Of a stretch of 64,000 nt of DNA, positions 29,475-37,639 are shown in pieces. How positions within the stretch are numbered: the first letter of the stretch is position 1; each line of letters starts with the position of its first letter. This DNA is from Burkholderiales bacterium (GTDB taxonomy: Bacteria; Pseudomonadota; Gammaproteobacteria; Burkholderiales; SG8-39), in NCBI GenBank assembly GCA_014860445.1, contig JACZJT010000027.1, forward strand, positions 62,001 to 126,000, written 5' to 3'. The notes below the pieces were generated by a model. It saw only the letters and a list, made by a program, of their open reading frames with translations. It made no database searches and had not been told where the DNA came from. A program made the position numbers and the translations under genes.

Positions 29475-30898
29475 AAGCCAGGATACTGGTGGTCGACGAC
29501 GAAGAGATCGTCGTCAGAAGTTGCCTACGCATTCTGGGCGATGACGGCGAATATGAAGTCGAGGCAGTGCGGGACGGCATGGAGGCATTGAGGAAGATCG
29601 ACGAGAATCATTTTGACGCGCTCATCCTCGACATCATGATGCCGAAGATGGACGGGCTCGAGGTGCTGCGCCGGGTGAAAGAGACGCATCCTGACATCGA
29701 CGTCATCATGGTCACCGGACTGTCCCAGATCGAGACCGCGGTGCGCTCGATGAAGCTCGGGGCCTTCGACTACCTGTCCAAGCCCTTCGATCCTGACGAG
29801 CTCAAACTCGTGGTGAAACGTGCCATCGAGCGGCGCAAGCTGATGCAGGAGAACACGGAACTCAGGAGCGAAGTCAGCTCCAAGTACCGCTTCGAGAATA
29901 TCATCGGGGCCAGTCCGCAGATGCAGAACGTCTACCGGCTGATCGCGAAATGCGCGCCGACCAACAGCACGGTGATGCTGACCGGCGAGAGCGGAACCGG
30001 CAAGGAGTTGATCGCGCGCGCGATCCACTACAACAGCCTGCGCAAGGACAAGCCTTTCGTGGCGGTCGATTGCAATTCGCTCAGCGAGAACCTCCTCGAG
30101 AGCGAGATGTTCGGACACGTAAAGGGCTCGTTTACCGGCGCCGTAACCAACAAGAAAGGCATGTTCGAAGTCGCGGAAAGCGGGACTCTGTTTCTGGATG
30201 AGATCGGCAATGTCTCGCTTACCACCCAGGCCAAGCTCTTGCGCGTCATACAGGAACGGGAGTTCAAGGCGGTGGGCGATACGCGGACGCAGAGCGCCAA
30301 CTTCCGTCTGATCACCGCCACGAACAAGGATCTGAAGGCAATGGTGGCAGAAGGAACCTTTCGCGAGGATCTTTTTTACCGCATCAATATATTTCCCATT
30401 CCGATACCGCCGCTGAGGGAGCGTCGGGACGACATCGCACCTCTGGCTTTCCATTTTCTAAACGTCTTCAACGCGGAGTTGGGGAAGCAAGTCAGCGAGT
30501 TCTCCGAAGGGGCGATGAGCGCCCTGGTGCACCATGACTGGCCAGGCAATGTGCGCGAACTGGAGAATACGGTTCACCGCGCCGTGATCCTGGCCGCAGA
30601 CAAGGTCGTTCGGCAGGCGCACCTGACCAACATTGTCGACATGCTTCCGCGGCTCGATCTGGACGTCCCCATGACCAGCGACGAGCTCAAACGGATCAAG
30701 AAAGTGGCGCGGGAAAAGTCGGTGGAAAGCATTGAGAAACTGTTCGTTCTGGAGGCGCTCAAGCGCAACGCGTGGAACGTAACGCGAAGCGCCGAGGAAA
30801 CCGGAATGCAGCGCGCCAATTTCCAGGCGCTGATGAAAAAGTACGATATCCGCATCCGCGGTACCGAGCAAAATCCCGTCGACTCACCCTCCGAATAG
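29471..30898 (+). CDS. Sigma-54-dependent response regulator (NtrC family), partner of the haem kinase
   Basis: A 475-residue activator; the ATG at 29471 overlaps the kinase stop (ATGA), and codons upstream in frame are inside the kinase gene. Receiver at 1-120 with phospho-acceptor Asp54 in LILDIMMPKMDG; AAA+ domain with Walker A GESGTGKE (172-179) and sigma-54 loop GSFTGA (219-224, Ser in place of the usual Ala, which is tolerated in the family); Walker B LFLDEIGNV; Fis-like helix-turn-helix near the C-terminus (NAWNVTRSAEETGMQRANF). Its targets are probably sigma-54 promoters in the redox locus, but I did not find a convincing -24/-12 element there by eye. Confidence 0.9.
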   Translation: MKARILVVDDEEIVVRSCLRILGDDGEYEVEAVRDGMEALRKIDENHFDALILDIMMPKMDGLEVLRRVKETHPDIDVIMVTGLSQIETAVRSMKLGAFDYLSKPFDPDELKLVVKRAIERRKLMQENTELRSEVSSKYRFENIIGASPQMQNVYRLIAKCAPTNSTVMLTGESGTGKELIARAIHYNSLRKDKPFVAVDCNSLSENLLESEMFGHVKGSFTGAVTNKKGMFEVAESGTLFLDEIGNVSLTTQAKLLRVIQEREFKAVGDTRTQSANFRLITATNKDLKAMVAEGTFREDLFYRINIFPIPIPPLRERRDDIAPLAFHFLNVFNAELGKQVSEFSEGAMSALVHHDWPGNVRELENTVHRAVILAADKVVRQAHLTNIVDMLPRLDLDVPMTSDELKRIKKVAREKSVESIEKLFVLEALKRNAWNVTRSAEETGMQRANFQALMKKYDIRIRGTEQNPVDSPSE

Positions 30899-31331
30899 AT
30901 TTCGCGCTGTGTTGTAAGCAACCGGGGTGAGGCGCGACCCTCCTCGAGTTCACGCATTCTTTCCCAGCGGCAATCAGCCGCCGCATAACGGCCAGGCGCT
31001 TCTCATTGAACTCTGCCGGCCTCATGCAGAGTATCAAAACCCTCTTTGACAATTATCAAGCGGACGCGCACCGTCGCGCGCAAAATTTGATCAACCGATA
31101 TTCTTTTTTTATTGCTGCATGCGTTTTGCAGGGTGTGAATGAACAGGCTCAGGAAAGAAAACGACGACAGACGCGAGCGGTGGGCGCGAACTATCAAGCA
31201 ACCACCTCGCGCACGCTCAGGTCACCACCCGAAAGACGCAATCCACAATTCAACCGCTGTTCTCGGCGGGTCAAATCCGAAAGTTTTCATCGTACAGATT
31301 ATTGCTTGCCAAGCATTGACGGAGGCTTGAA
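30899..31331 (+). other. 433-base gap between the two regulator genes, with FNR-like box
   Basis: No well-supported gene lies here. Two overlapping small plus-strand frames (31006-31344, 31139-31330) are Arg-rich and have weak or no ribosome-binding sites. At 31046-31059 TTGACAATTATCAA matches the FNR/Anr consensus with one mismatch, and CAAAAT at 31081-31086 sits exactly where a class II -10 would be; the start would be near 31094, leaving a long leader of about 240 bases before the receiver-GcvH gene. The AT content rises here relative to the flanks. Confidence 0.5.
31046..31086 (+). promoter_or_regulatory. FNR/Anr-type promoter upstream of the redox complex genes
   Basis: TTGACAATTATCAA (31046-31059) centred 41 bases before the predicted start, with CAAAAT at 31081-31086 as -10. 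The half-site TTGAC is a common variant in Anr/Fnr regulons. Position and spacing are seen directly; regulation is inference. Confidence 0.55.
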
Positions 31332-32507
31332 ATGGTTCTCTTAATTGTGGTTCTCACCATCATTGTCTTCATACTGGTGGATTTTTCGCTGCGCGTATAT
31401 TTTCAAAGAAGGCAGGCGCTGAAACTCAAGAAAGAGCGCGAAGAAGCGCTTGATATTGGACTGAGGCTCGACTATTCGGAAGAGGCAAAAACGCTCAAAC
31501 GCGTGGAGGTCAAAGATCCGAAAGCGCGAATACTGGCCGTTGACGATGAGTCGATCATCCTGGACAGCTTCCGGAAGATTCTGGTCGTCGCGGGCTATAG
31601 CATCGATACGGTAGAAAAAGGCCGGGAAGCGCTGGGTCTGATTCTGAAGAATGAATACGACTTCGTCTTTACCGATCTGAAAATGCCGGAAATGGACGGG
31701 CTGGAAGTTACCAAGGCCGTGAAACACCTGCGTCCCGATATCGATGTGATCGTCATCACCGGCTATGCGTCGATCGATACCGCGGTAGAAACCATGAAGT
31801 ACGGGGCAATGGATTACGTCCAAAAGCCGTTCACAGAGGACGAGTTGATCCAGTTTTTCAACAAATCCGTGATCAAGCGCAGGGACCGCATCGAACGGGA
31901 AATGAAGCCGACTGTGCGGCTGATCACCGCTTCAACCACCGAATCAGGGTCGCGACGCGAATTCAACGTGCCCGCGGGAATCTTCGTTTCCCGCAATCAC
32001 ACCTGGGTCAATGTGGAAATGAACGGCATCGCTCGTGTTGGAATCGACGACTTCGTGCGCAAGATCATCAAACAGATCGACAAGGTGGAACTGCCCAAAC
32101 CAAACAAGGACGTAAAGCGGGGTGACCCGCTCTTCTCGATTACGCACAACGGACACACCATCGACGTCGCATCGCCGATCAGCGGAAAGGTCACAATGAT
32201 CAACAAGGAACATCTTGAACACCCGGATCTGATCGCGCTGAGTCCGTTCGAGTTGAGTTGGATGTGTTGCATCGATCCGTCCGACCTAGCGGAAGAATTG
32301 CACTCCCTGAAGATCGGCGCCGATACCATCAACTGGTATCGCGAGGAAATTGACAAATACGCCGAGCTCGCAAAAGGAATCGAACAGGACGGCGCCGCGG
32401 GAACGCCGACAGTCCGAGGCGCGGACAAGGCAGCAGATCAAAAAGCGGACGAAAGGCTGGTCGAAGCGTTTGCCAATGCCTTTCTGCGCCGGCGGATAGC
32501 AGCCTGA
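31332..32507 (+). CDS. Membrane-anchored receiver fused to a GcvH-like domain
   Basis: A 391-residue protein with an unusual order: N-terminal membrane helix (3-20), basic linker, a complete receiver (about 65-185; acidic pocket DDE at 71-73, phospho-acceptor Asp115 in VFTDLKMPEMDG, Lys165), then a domain resembling glycine-cleavage H protein (about 215-320): HTWVNVEMNGIARVGIDDF, KVELPKPNKDVKRGDPLFSI, DVASPISGKVTMIN. Counting back from the conserved PxSG, the lipoyl-lysine position is Gly274 (THNGHTID), so lipoylation is not possible at the usual site. No effector DNA-binding domain. SD GGAGG precedes ATG. It heads the redox-complex genes; it may couple kinase signalling to the membrane complex, but this is speculation. 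Confidence 0.85.
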   Translation: MVLLIVVLTIIVFILVDFSLRVYFQRRQALKLKKEREEALDIGLRLDYSEEAKTLKRVEVKDPKARILAVDDESIILDSFRKILVVAGYSIDTVEKGREALGLILKNEYDFVFTDLKMPEMDGLEVTKAVKHLRPDIDVIVITGYASIDTAVETMKYGAMDYVQKPFTEDELIQFFNKSVIKRRDRIEREMKPTVRLITASTTESGSRREFNVPAGIFVSRNHTWVNVEMNGIARVGIDDFVRKIIKQIDKVELPKPNKDVKRGDPLFSITHNGHTIDVASPISGKVTMINKEHLEHPDLIALSPFELSWMCCIDPSDLAEELHSLKIGADTINWYREEIDKYAELAKGIEQDGAAGTPTVRGADKAADQKADERLVEAFANAFLRRRIAA

Positions 32508-32549
32508 ACCGGTCGTAGGCGCTCAGTCGAATATCCGAAAGGGGTAGCC

Positions 32550-33080
32550 ATGTTCAAGTATCTCGCTGCAGCCGGCTCGTTGATTCTTCTCCTCGCGGTC
32601 AGCCTGCCGTGCAAATCGGACACACTCGCGATTCCGTCGGTAAAGAGCTTTCCTTCCTCGGTGGGCGAGGTGACGTTTACCCATGAGATGCACATCAAGG
32701 ACCGCGGGATCCAGTGCGTCGAGTGCCACCATTCGCTGAATGCAAAGCCCCTGGGCGCGCCGCGAACAGCAGATGTCAAATCCTCATCGGCCAAATGCCC
32801 GATAAATGTCAAGACGTTAAATACCCCTCATCCCGACTATTTCAAATCCTCCTCGATCAAATGCGCGATTTGTCATATCGATTCGGATACGACGAAAGAG
32901 AGTGCGTACACGTGCTCGGGATGCCATCGCACCAATCCGGTAAACATTGCCGATGAAACGCTCAGTTCGAAAGTGGTGGTTCACAAGCAGTGCTGGAAAT
33001 GCCACCAGGTGGGTGTGGGCAAGGAAGCCGGCAGCGCTTGCGAAAAATGCCATTCCGGCGAAAAAACCCTGGATCGATGA
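32550..33080 (+). CDS. Periplasmic pentahaem c-type cytochrome (cytochrome c3/c7-like)
   Basis: A 176-residue protein with a signal peptide (about residues 1-23) and five CXXCH motifs at 56-60, 105-109, 122-126, 148-152 and 164-168. Several additional histidines (THEMH, HH after the first motif, HPDY, VVHKQ) could serve as distal ligands, as in class III cytochromes. The first segment VGEVTFTHEMHIKDRGIQCVECHH has the cytochrome c7/c3 'F-x-H-x-x-H' pattern. It lies 42 bases after the receiver-GcvH gene and 37 before the ferredoxin gene, and probably is the periplasmic electron carrier or cytochrome subunit of the complex. SD is AAAGGGGTAGCC. Confidence 0.88.
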   Translation: MFKYLAAAGSLILLLAVSLPCKSDTLAIPSVKSFPSSVGEVTFTHEMHIKDRGIQCVECHHSLNAKPLGAPRTADVKSSSAKCPINVKTLNTPHPDYFKSSSIKCAICHIDSDTTKESAYTCSGCHRTNPVNIADETLSSKVVVHKQCWKCHQVGVGKEAGSACEKCHSGEKTLDR

Positions 33081-33117
33081 TATTCAGTCAATGCGCCGTA
33101 TCTAGATAGGACATATC

Positions 33118-34002
33118 GTGGATAGAAGACAGTTTTTCATGGCAACGGCTACCGTAGCTGCAGGCGGCGTACCCAACCTCAACATCAAAGCCGACACTGC
33201 GATACCGCCCAAGGAATTCGTGGGTGTACTCGTCGATACAACCCGGTGCATCGGGTGCAGGTCCTGCGAAGTCGCCTGCTCGGAAGCGCAGAGCAACTTT
33301 GTCCCGGATACGAAGAACGACAATGCACTTGAAAAGATCAGGGATACAAGCGAAAAGCAGTACACGATCGTGAATCGATTCGAAACGGAAAAAGGCCCTG
33401 TATTCGTAAAGAAGAACTGCCTGCATTGCTGGCAGCCCGCATGCGCGGCTGCGTGTTTAGTAAACGCAATGCTCAAGACCAAGGAAGGGCCGGTGACCTG
33501 GGACGGGGATAAGTGCATGGGATGCCGGTTTTGCATGATTTCGTGCCCGTTCGACATCCCGAAATTCGAGTATTCCGGGTGGAATCCGAGAATTATGAAA
33601 TGCACCATGTGCTACGAGCGATTGCAGGAGGGAAAGAAACCCGCCTGCGTGGAGGCCTGTCCGACGGACACCCTGATGTTTGGCCAGAAGAGAGAGCTGA
33701 TGGAAATTGCGCGGCATCGTGTGTACAGCCATCCGGACAAATATGTGCATCACATCTACGGTGAAAACGAAGTGGGAGGAACGGGCTGGCTGTACCTGTC
33801 CTCCGTTCCGTTTGACCAGATCGGGTTTAGAACCGACCTCGGAACCATACCCTATCCGGAATACACGAGAGAATTTCTTATTTCCATTCCGCTCATTGAA
33901 TTCGGTGTCCCGGCGTTCTTGCTGGCACTGAATATGCTGACAGATAGAAAAGACGAAGTGCGTGAAGAGGACGGCTGGACAGAGACAGGGGCGGACAAAT
34001 GA
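33118..34002 (+). CDS. Four-cluster ferredoxin subunit, HybA/HmcB-like, Tat-exported
   Basis: A 294-residue iron-sulfur protein. The GTG start at 33118 has TAGGA seven bases upstream and gives MDRRQFFMATATVAAG, a twin-arginine signal. Four [4Fe-4S] sets: Cys44/47/50/54, Cys101/104/109/113, Cys133/136/139/143 and Cys162/165/177/181, in the DmsB/HybA/NrfC arrangement. A C-terminal hydrophobic helix (about 253-273) would anchor it in the membrane, as in HybA. It overlaps the NrfD/HybB gene by 4 bases. Role: wires electrons between the cytochrome and quinone-reactive membrane subunit on the periplasmic side. No molybdoenzyme or hydrogenase partner is adjacent. Confidence 0.92.
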   Translation: MDRRQFFMATATVAAGGVPNLNIKADTAIPPKEFVGVLVDTTRCIGCRSCEVACSEAQSNFVPDTKNDNALEKIRDTSEKQYTIVNRFETEKGPVFVKKNCLHCWQPACAAACLVNAMLKTKEGPVTWDGDKCMGCRFCMISCPFDIPKFEYSGWNPRIMKCTMCYERLQEGKKPACVEACPTDTLMFGQKRELMEIARHRVYSHPDKYVHHIYGENEVGGTGWLYLSSVPFDQIGFRTDLGTIPYPEYTREFLISIPLIEFGVPAFLLALNMLTDRKDEVREEDGWTETGADK

Positions 34003-35195
34003 ATACAGCGGCAATCCCCACGAACGAACTTGTTCGGTTTGCGAAATTCTTCCTGCAGGAATTGAAGCCCCGCGGCAAGTGGCTGACCCCGTTCAATGTC
34101 ATTTCCATCCCGGTCATTCTCGTCGGACTGGTGATTCTCTATTTTCGCTTTACGCTGGGACTGGGGGCGGTCACCAACCTGTCTCAACAGTATCCGTTCG
34201 GGTTCTGGATCGGCTTCGACGTAATGACCGGTGTGGCACTTGCCGGCGGCGCTTATGTCCTCTGCTTCGTCGTATATGTGCTGAGAATTGAGAAATATCA
34301 TTCAATCCTCAAGGTGACGATACTGAACGGGCTGTTGGCGTACATTTTCTATTCGGGCGCTCTGTTGCTGGATTTGGGAAGACCCTGGCACATCATAAAT
34401 CCGATCATCGGAAACTCATTCGGATACAACTCCGTTCTGTTTCTGGTGGCATGGCACTTCCTTCTCTATACGGGCGCGCTGTTTCTGGAATTTTCGCCAA
34501 CCATTGCCGAGTGGGCGCACTGGGAAAAACTGCGCAAGTTTCTCACCAGCATGACGCTGGGCACGGTGATAGTGGGCATCACGCTCTCGATGCTCCACCA
34601 ATCCGGCATCGGCGCGATGTTTTTGATGGCCAAACCGAAAATTCATCCGCTCTGGTATTCCGAATACATCCCGCTCCTGTATTTTGTATCCAGCATTTTC
34701 GGTGGACTGGCGATGGTCATATTCGAGGGAACCATGAGTTCCAAGATCTTCAGCAACCTGATCGGCCAAAAAACCCACCATTCTCATAACGACATCATCC
34801 TGGGTCTGGCCAAGGGTGCGGCCATCACCATGTTTGTCTACTATTTTTTCCTGGCATTTATTTTCATGCACGGGGAAAAATGGACGCTGATCAATACGTC
34901 CTGGGGCTATTGGTATCTGGTTGAGGTGATCGGTTTTGTGCTGGTCCCGTGCTTTATGTTTGCCTACGGTGTGAGAAACAAGCGATTCGGCGTAATCAAG
35001 ACGGCGGCAATCATGACCGTGTTGGGCGTCATCCTCAACCGGCAGAATGTATGTCTGATCGCCTACAACTGGTATGTCGTGGACAAGTACTATCCGTCGT
35101 GGCAGGAGCTAACCGTGACGCTCATGGTTGTCTTTGTGGAAATATGGGTCTTCAGGTGGATAGTGACCCGCATGTCGGTATTCAGCAAGGAATAG
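33999..35195 (+). CDS. NrfD/HybB-family integral membrane quinone-interacting subunit
   Basis: A 398-residue polytopic protein, about ten membrane helices, matching HybB/HmcC/QrcD-type members (the shorter PsrC/NrfD type has eight). Recognisable segments: YPFGFWIGFDVMTGVALAGG, SGALLLDLGRPWH, MTLGTVIVGITLSMLHQSGI and LNRQNVCLIAYNW. Family members exchange electrons with menaquinone or ubiquinone and may move protons. It is coupled by ATGA to the ferredoxin gene and followed after 14 bases by a small one-helix subunit. Confidence 0.92.
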   Translation: MNTAAIPTNELVRFAKFFLQELKPRGKWLTPFNVISIPVILVGLVILYFRFTLGLGAVTNLSQQYPFGFWIGFDVMTGVALAGGAYVLCFVVYVLRIEKYHSILKVTILNGLLAYIFYSGALLLDLGRPWHIINPIIGNSFGYNSVLFLVAWHFLLYTGALFLEFSPTIAEWAHWEKLRKFLTSMTLGTVIVGITLSMLHQSGIGAMFLMAKPKIHPLWYSEYIPLLYFVSSIFGGLAMVIFEGTMSSKIFSNLIGQKTHHSHNDIILGLAKGAAITMFVYYFFLAFIFMHGEKWTLINTSWGYWYLVEVIGFVLVPCFMFAYGVRNKRFGVIKTAAIMTVLGVILNRQNVCLIAYNWYVVDKYYPSWQELTVTLMVVFVEIWVFRWIVTRMSVFSKE

Positions 35196-35209
35196 AGTAA
35201 GGATGCGCG

Positions 35210-35383
35210 ATGGAATATTACAGCTACATAAATATCTTCGAGACAAAAGGCCTGGCATATCTCCTGTTGTTGTCGTTTCTGGTTTTGGGTGTGCTCCTGA
35301 TCAGGTACCTCTCGGGCCCTGAAAGGAAGGACGCTGCACGGAAACGGGAAAGCGATTCGACAAACAGTTACGAAGGCTTTTAG
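35210..35383 (+). CDS. 57-residue single-helix membrane protein, HmcD-like small subunit
   Basis: A short frame with ATG at 35210 and TAG at 35381, 14 bases after the HybB-like gene, preceded by a purine-rich AGTAAGGATG. The product has a short N-terminal segment (MEYYSYINIFETKGLAYLL), one hydrophobic helix (about residues 15-33) and a charged C-terminus. Position directly after the NrfD-type subunit and the single helix match HmcD, the small subunit of the Hmc complex (about 47 residues in Desulfovibrio). Homology is suggested by context and topology only. It is too small for many automated gene callers. Confidence 0.65.
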   Translation: MEYYSYINIFETKGLAYLLLLSFLVLGVLLIRYLSGPERKDAARKRESDSTNSYEGF

Positions 35384-35581
35384 CTTGTCGAATTGGCGGA
35401 CCGGATATGCGGATGCGTATTGCGTCAACGCCCCGGCCTGTAGCATTCCAGTTGGCGCATGCGCATACGGCTTCGGCTAAAAGCCCTTTCTGCCCGGTGC
35501 GCGGCGTGTTTTGTCGGCCGTAACCGATCTCTTGAGTTAATTGACGCGCGATGATTTGAAGCATCGGCATCTGGAATCCAA

Positions 35582-37444
35582 ATGGTAACAAGAATAAGTT
35601 TAAGGCTGATACTAGCCGTCGGCGTATTCACCGTTTTTATCATCGGTGTATTTTCCTATTTCAGCATCGGTGCACAGACTGATGCACTGATTTCCCAGGC
35701 GGGAATACATGCGAACCAGCTGAGCGAGGCAATCAAGAACAGCACGCTTACCAGCATGCTGGAAAACAAAAGAGACGAAGTGCACGCGATCATCAATACC
35801 GTCTCTCACGACTCGAGTATTACGGAGATCCGGATACTCAACAAGGAAGGCGTCGTTACATTTTCTTCGCGCGGTGATTCGATCGGAAAATCGGTCGATA
35901 AGCATGCCGAAAGCTGCTACGCGTGCCATACGGCAAATGCGCCCTTGCAGAGGCTGCCGATCGACGAAAGAATGCGGATCTACCGGATCAGTCCGGATTC
36001 CCCGCGCATACTCGCCGTCATCAATCCGATTTACAACCAGCCGACCTGCCACCAGGCGGCCTGCCATGCGCACACCAAGGACCAAACCGTGCTGGGGGTG
36101 CTCGACATCAAGATGGACTTGAAGAATGTCGACCAGCAGGTGGAGGACAGCAAGTTCAGATTGATCATTTTTGCCGCCATCGCAATCCTCGCTTTGAGCG
36201 TGTTTATCGCTTATTTCGTCAGAAAATGGATCGGCAAACCCGTCAGGGAGTTGGTGAAGGCAACCAATCAGGTGAGCTCGGGGAATTTGAGTTACGAGAT
36301 AGAATCGCCCGGCAAGGATGAACTGGGAATACTCGCAAGGTCATTCAACAAAATGACCAAGAGCCTCGCGGAAGCCAAACAGCAGCTGTTTCACGCCGAC
36401 AAGATGGCGTCGCTTGGGAGGCTCGCAGCGGGTGTTGCGCACGAAATCAACAACCCGCTTACGGGTGTGCTGACGTACAGCAGCTTTCTTCTCAAGCGGA
36501 CCAAGGACAATCCGGAACTGCAGGAGAACCTCGAAGTCATCGTCCGGGAAACAATACGCAGCAGGGAGATCGTCAAGAGCCTGCTCGATTTTTCCCGGCA
36601 GTCTGTTCCGAAAAAGCACAGCGCGGACGTCAACAAGGTTTTGAAAAACGCGATCGAAGTGGTCGCAAGCCAGCTCTTGCTCAAGAAGATCGAGCTTGAC
36701 GCGCATTTCGATACGTCCCTGCCCGAAGTGAAAATCGATGCGAATCAGATTCAGCAGGTTTTCATAAACCTGTTTGTGAACGCCGCCGACGCGATCGGAG
36801 ACAACGGCGGCAAGATTTCCGTCGATGCTTCAGTGATATCGCTCTCGCCGCAGGGGCTGGCACAGATCAAGGCCGCAGTTTGCCCGAAAGGGCACGACCT
36901 GATGGACAGCGAACTGAAAATCTACGGCCTGCCGAGCGTGAAAGTAAAGATTGCAGCCAACGGCAATGTGGGCACCATAAACCTGGATCCGGTTTACGGA
37001 AAACACCGCCACGAATACGGCATCACGATCGAAAAAGGAAGGGAAGTGCGGGTTTCATGTCCGCAATGCAACGCTTCGTTGGTCGAGGAAAATGTCAAGT
37101 GTCCGGAATGCGGATCATCCGTCTGCTGTTTTGATGTCCTGTCAAACGGTAAATTCGAGGGCTGCACGAATCCGGAATGTGCCTGGCAACGATGGCAGGC
37201 AGTGGACGAAATCGGGCACAAGGAATTCATACAGGTAAAAATAGCCGATACAGGCCAGGGAATCCGAAAGGAGGATTTGTCGCGGATTTTCGAGCCGTTT
37301 TTCACCACCAAAGGCGAGCACGGAAACGGCCTCGGACTCGCGGTCAGCTGGGGAATCGTTGACAGCCACGATGGAACGATTAACGTCGAGAGCGAGCTGG
37401 GAACGGGAACGACGTTTATCGTACGCCTGCCTCTGCAAAAATAG
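35582..37444 (+). CDS. Haem-c sensor histidine kinase (second copy) with zinc-ribbon-like insert in the ATPase domain
   Basis: A 620-residue paralogue of the kinase at 27846. TM1 about 8-29, TM2 about 193-213; periplasmic haem motifs CYACH (112-116) and CHQAACH (156-162, CX4CH) are at the same positions as in the first copy. HAMP 214-266; HisKA with His287 in AGVAHEINNPLTG; ATPase N-box near 396-405 and G1/G2 boxes DTGQGI (556-561) and GNGLGL (581-586). Between N-box and G1 an insert of about 125 residues (roughly 419-545) carries Cys434, Cys493/496 (CPQC), Cys507/510 (CPEC), Cys515/516 and Cys528/533, resembling zinc-ribbon pairs. The corresponding place in the first copy has only a short loop. 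It has no adjacent cognate regulator, so may share one of the four receivers nearby. Confidence 0.87.
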   Translation: MVTRISLRLILAVGVFTVFIIGVFSYFSIGAQTDALISQAGIHANQLSEAIKNSTLTSMLENKRDEVHAIINTVSHDSSITEIRILNKEGVVTFSSRGDSIGKSVDKHAESCYACHTANAPLQRLPIDERMRIYRISPDSPRILAVINPIYNQPTCHQAACHAHTKDQTVLGVLDIKMDLKNVDQQVEDSKFRLIIFAAIAILALSVFIAYFVRKWIGKPVRELVKATNQVSSGNLSYEIESPGKDELGILARSFNKMTKSLAEAKQQLFHADKMASLGRLAAGVAHEINNPLTGVLTYSSFLLKRTKDNPELQENLEVIVRETIRSREIVKSLLDFSRQSVPKKHSADVNKVLKNAIEVVASQLLLKKIELDAHFDTSLPEVKIDANQIQQVFINLFVNAADAIGDNGGKISVDASVISLSPQGLAQIKAAVCPKGHDLMDSELKIYGLPSVKVKIAANGNVGTINLDPVYGKHRHEYGITIEKGREVRVSCPQCNASLVEENVKCPECGSSVCCFDVLSNGKFEGCTNPECAWQRWQAVDEIGHKEFIQVKIADTGQGIRKEDLSRIFEPFFTTKGEHGNGLGLAVSWGIVDSHDGTINVESELGTGTTFIVRLPLQK

Positions 37445-37556
37445 TCGTGATCCGGGGTGCGGTGGTCGACGCCCCGGCAGATATGCCGCGCCAGCAGTCG
37501 CGAAGCGCTACGCGAACCGGCCGCACGAGCCTGTATCGCTATTCCAGCATCCTCGT

Positions 37557-37598
37557 TTGATCAATATCAAGCCCCCGGGAACCACGCCGGCTTACCAT
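37557..37598 (+). promoter_or_regulatory. FNR/Anr class II promoter of the nonahaem cytochrome-cytochrome b genes
   Basis: TTGATCAATATCAA (37557-37570) is a perfect TTGAT-N4-ATCAA site. TACCAT at 37593-37598 is placed so that the box is centred at about -41.5, the class II activator position; transcription would start near 37605, 35 bases before the cytochrome ATG. The rest of the 195-base gap holds nothing else recognised. Confidence 0.75.
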
Positions 37599-37639
37599 AC
37601 GCGGTCATTGCCGCAAAGGCATGTAATTGGAGGCTGGGA

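Noticed and set aside
31006-31344. Two overlapping short plus-strand frames between the regulator genes
   Set aside because: Arg-rich low-complexity products, weak ribosome-binding sites, and one overlaps the start of the receiver-GcvH gene; the region is better read as a leader with an FNR-type promoter.
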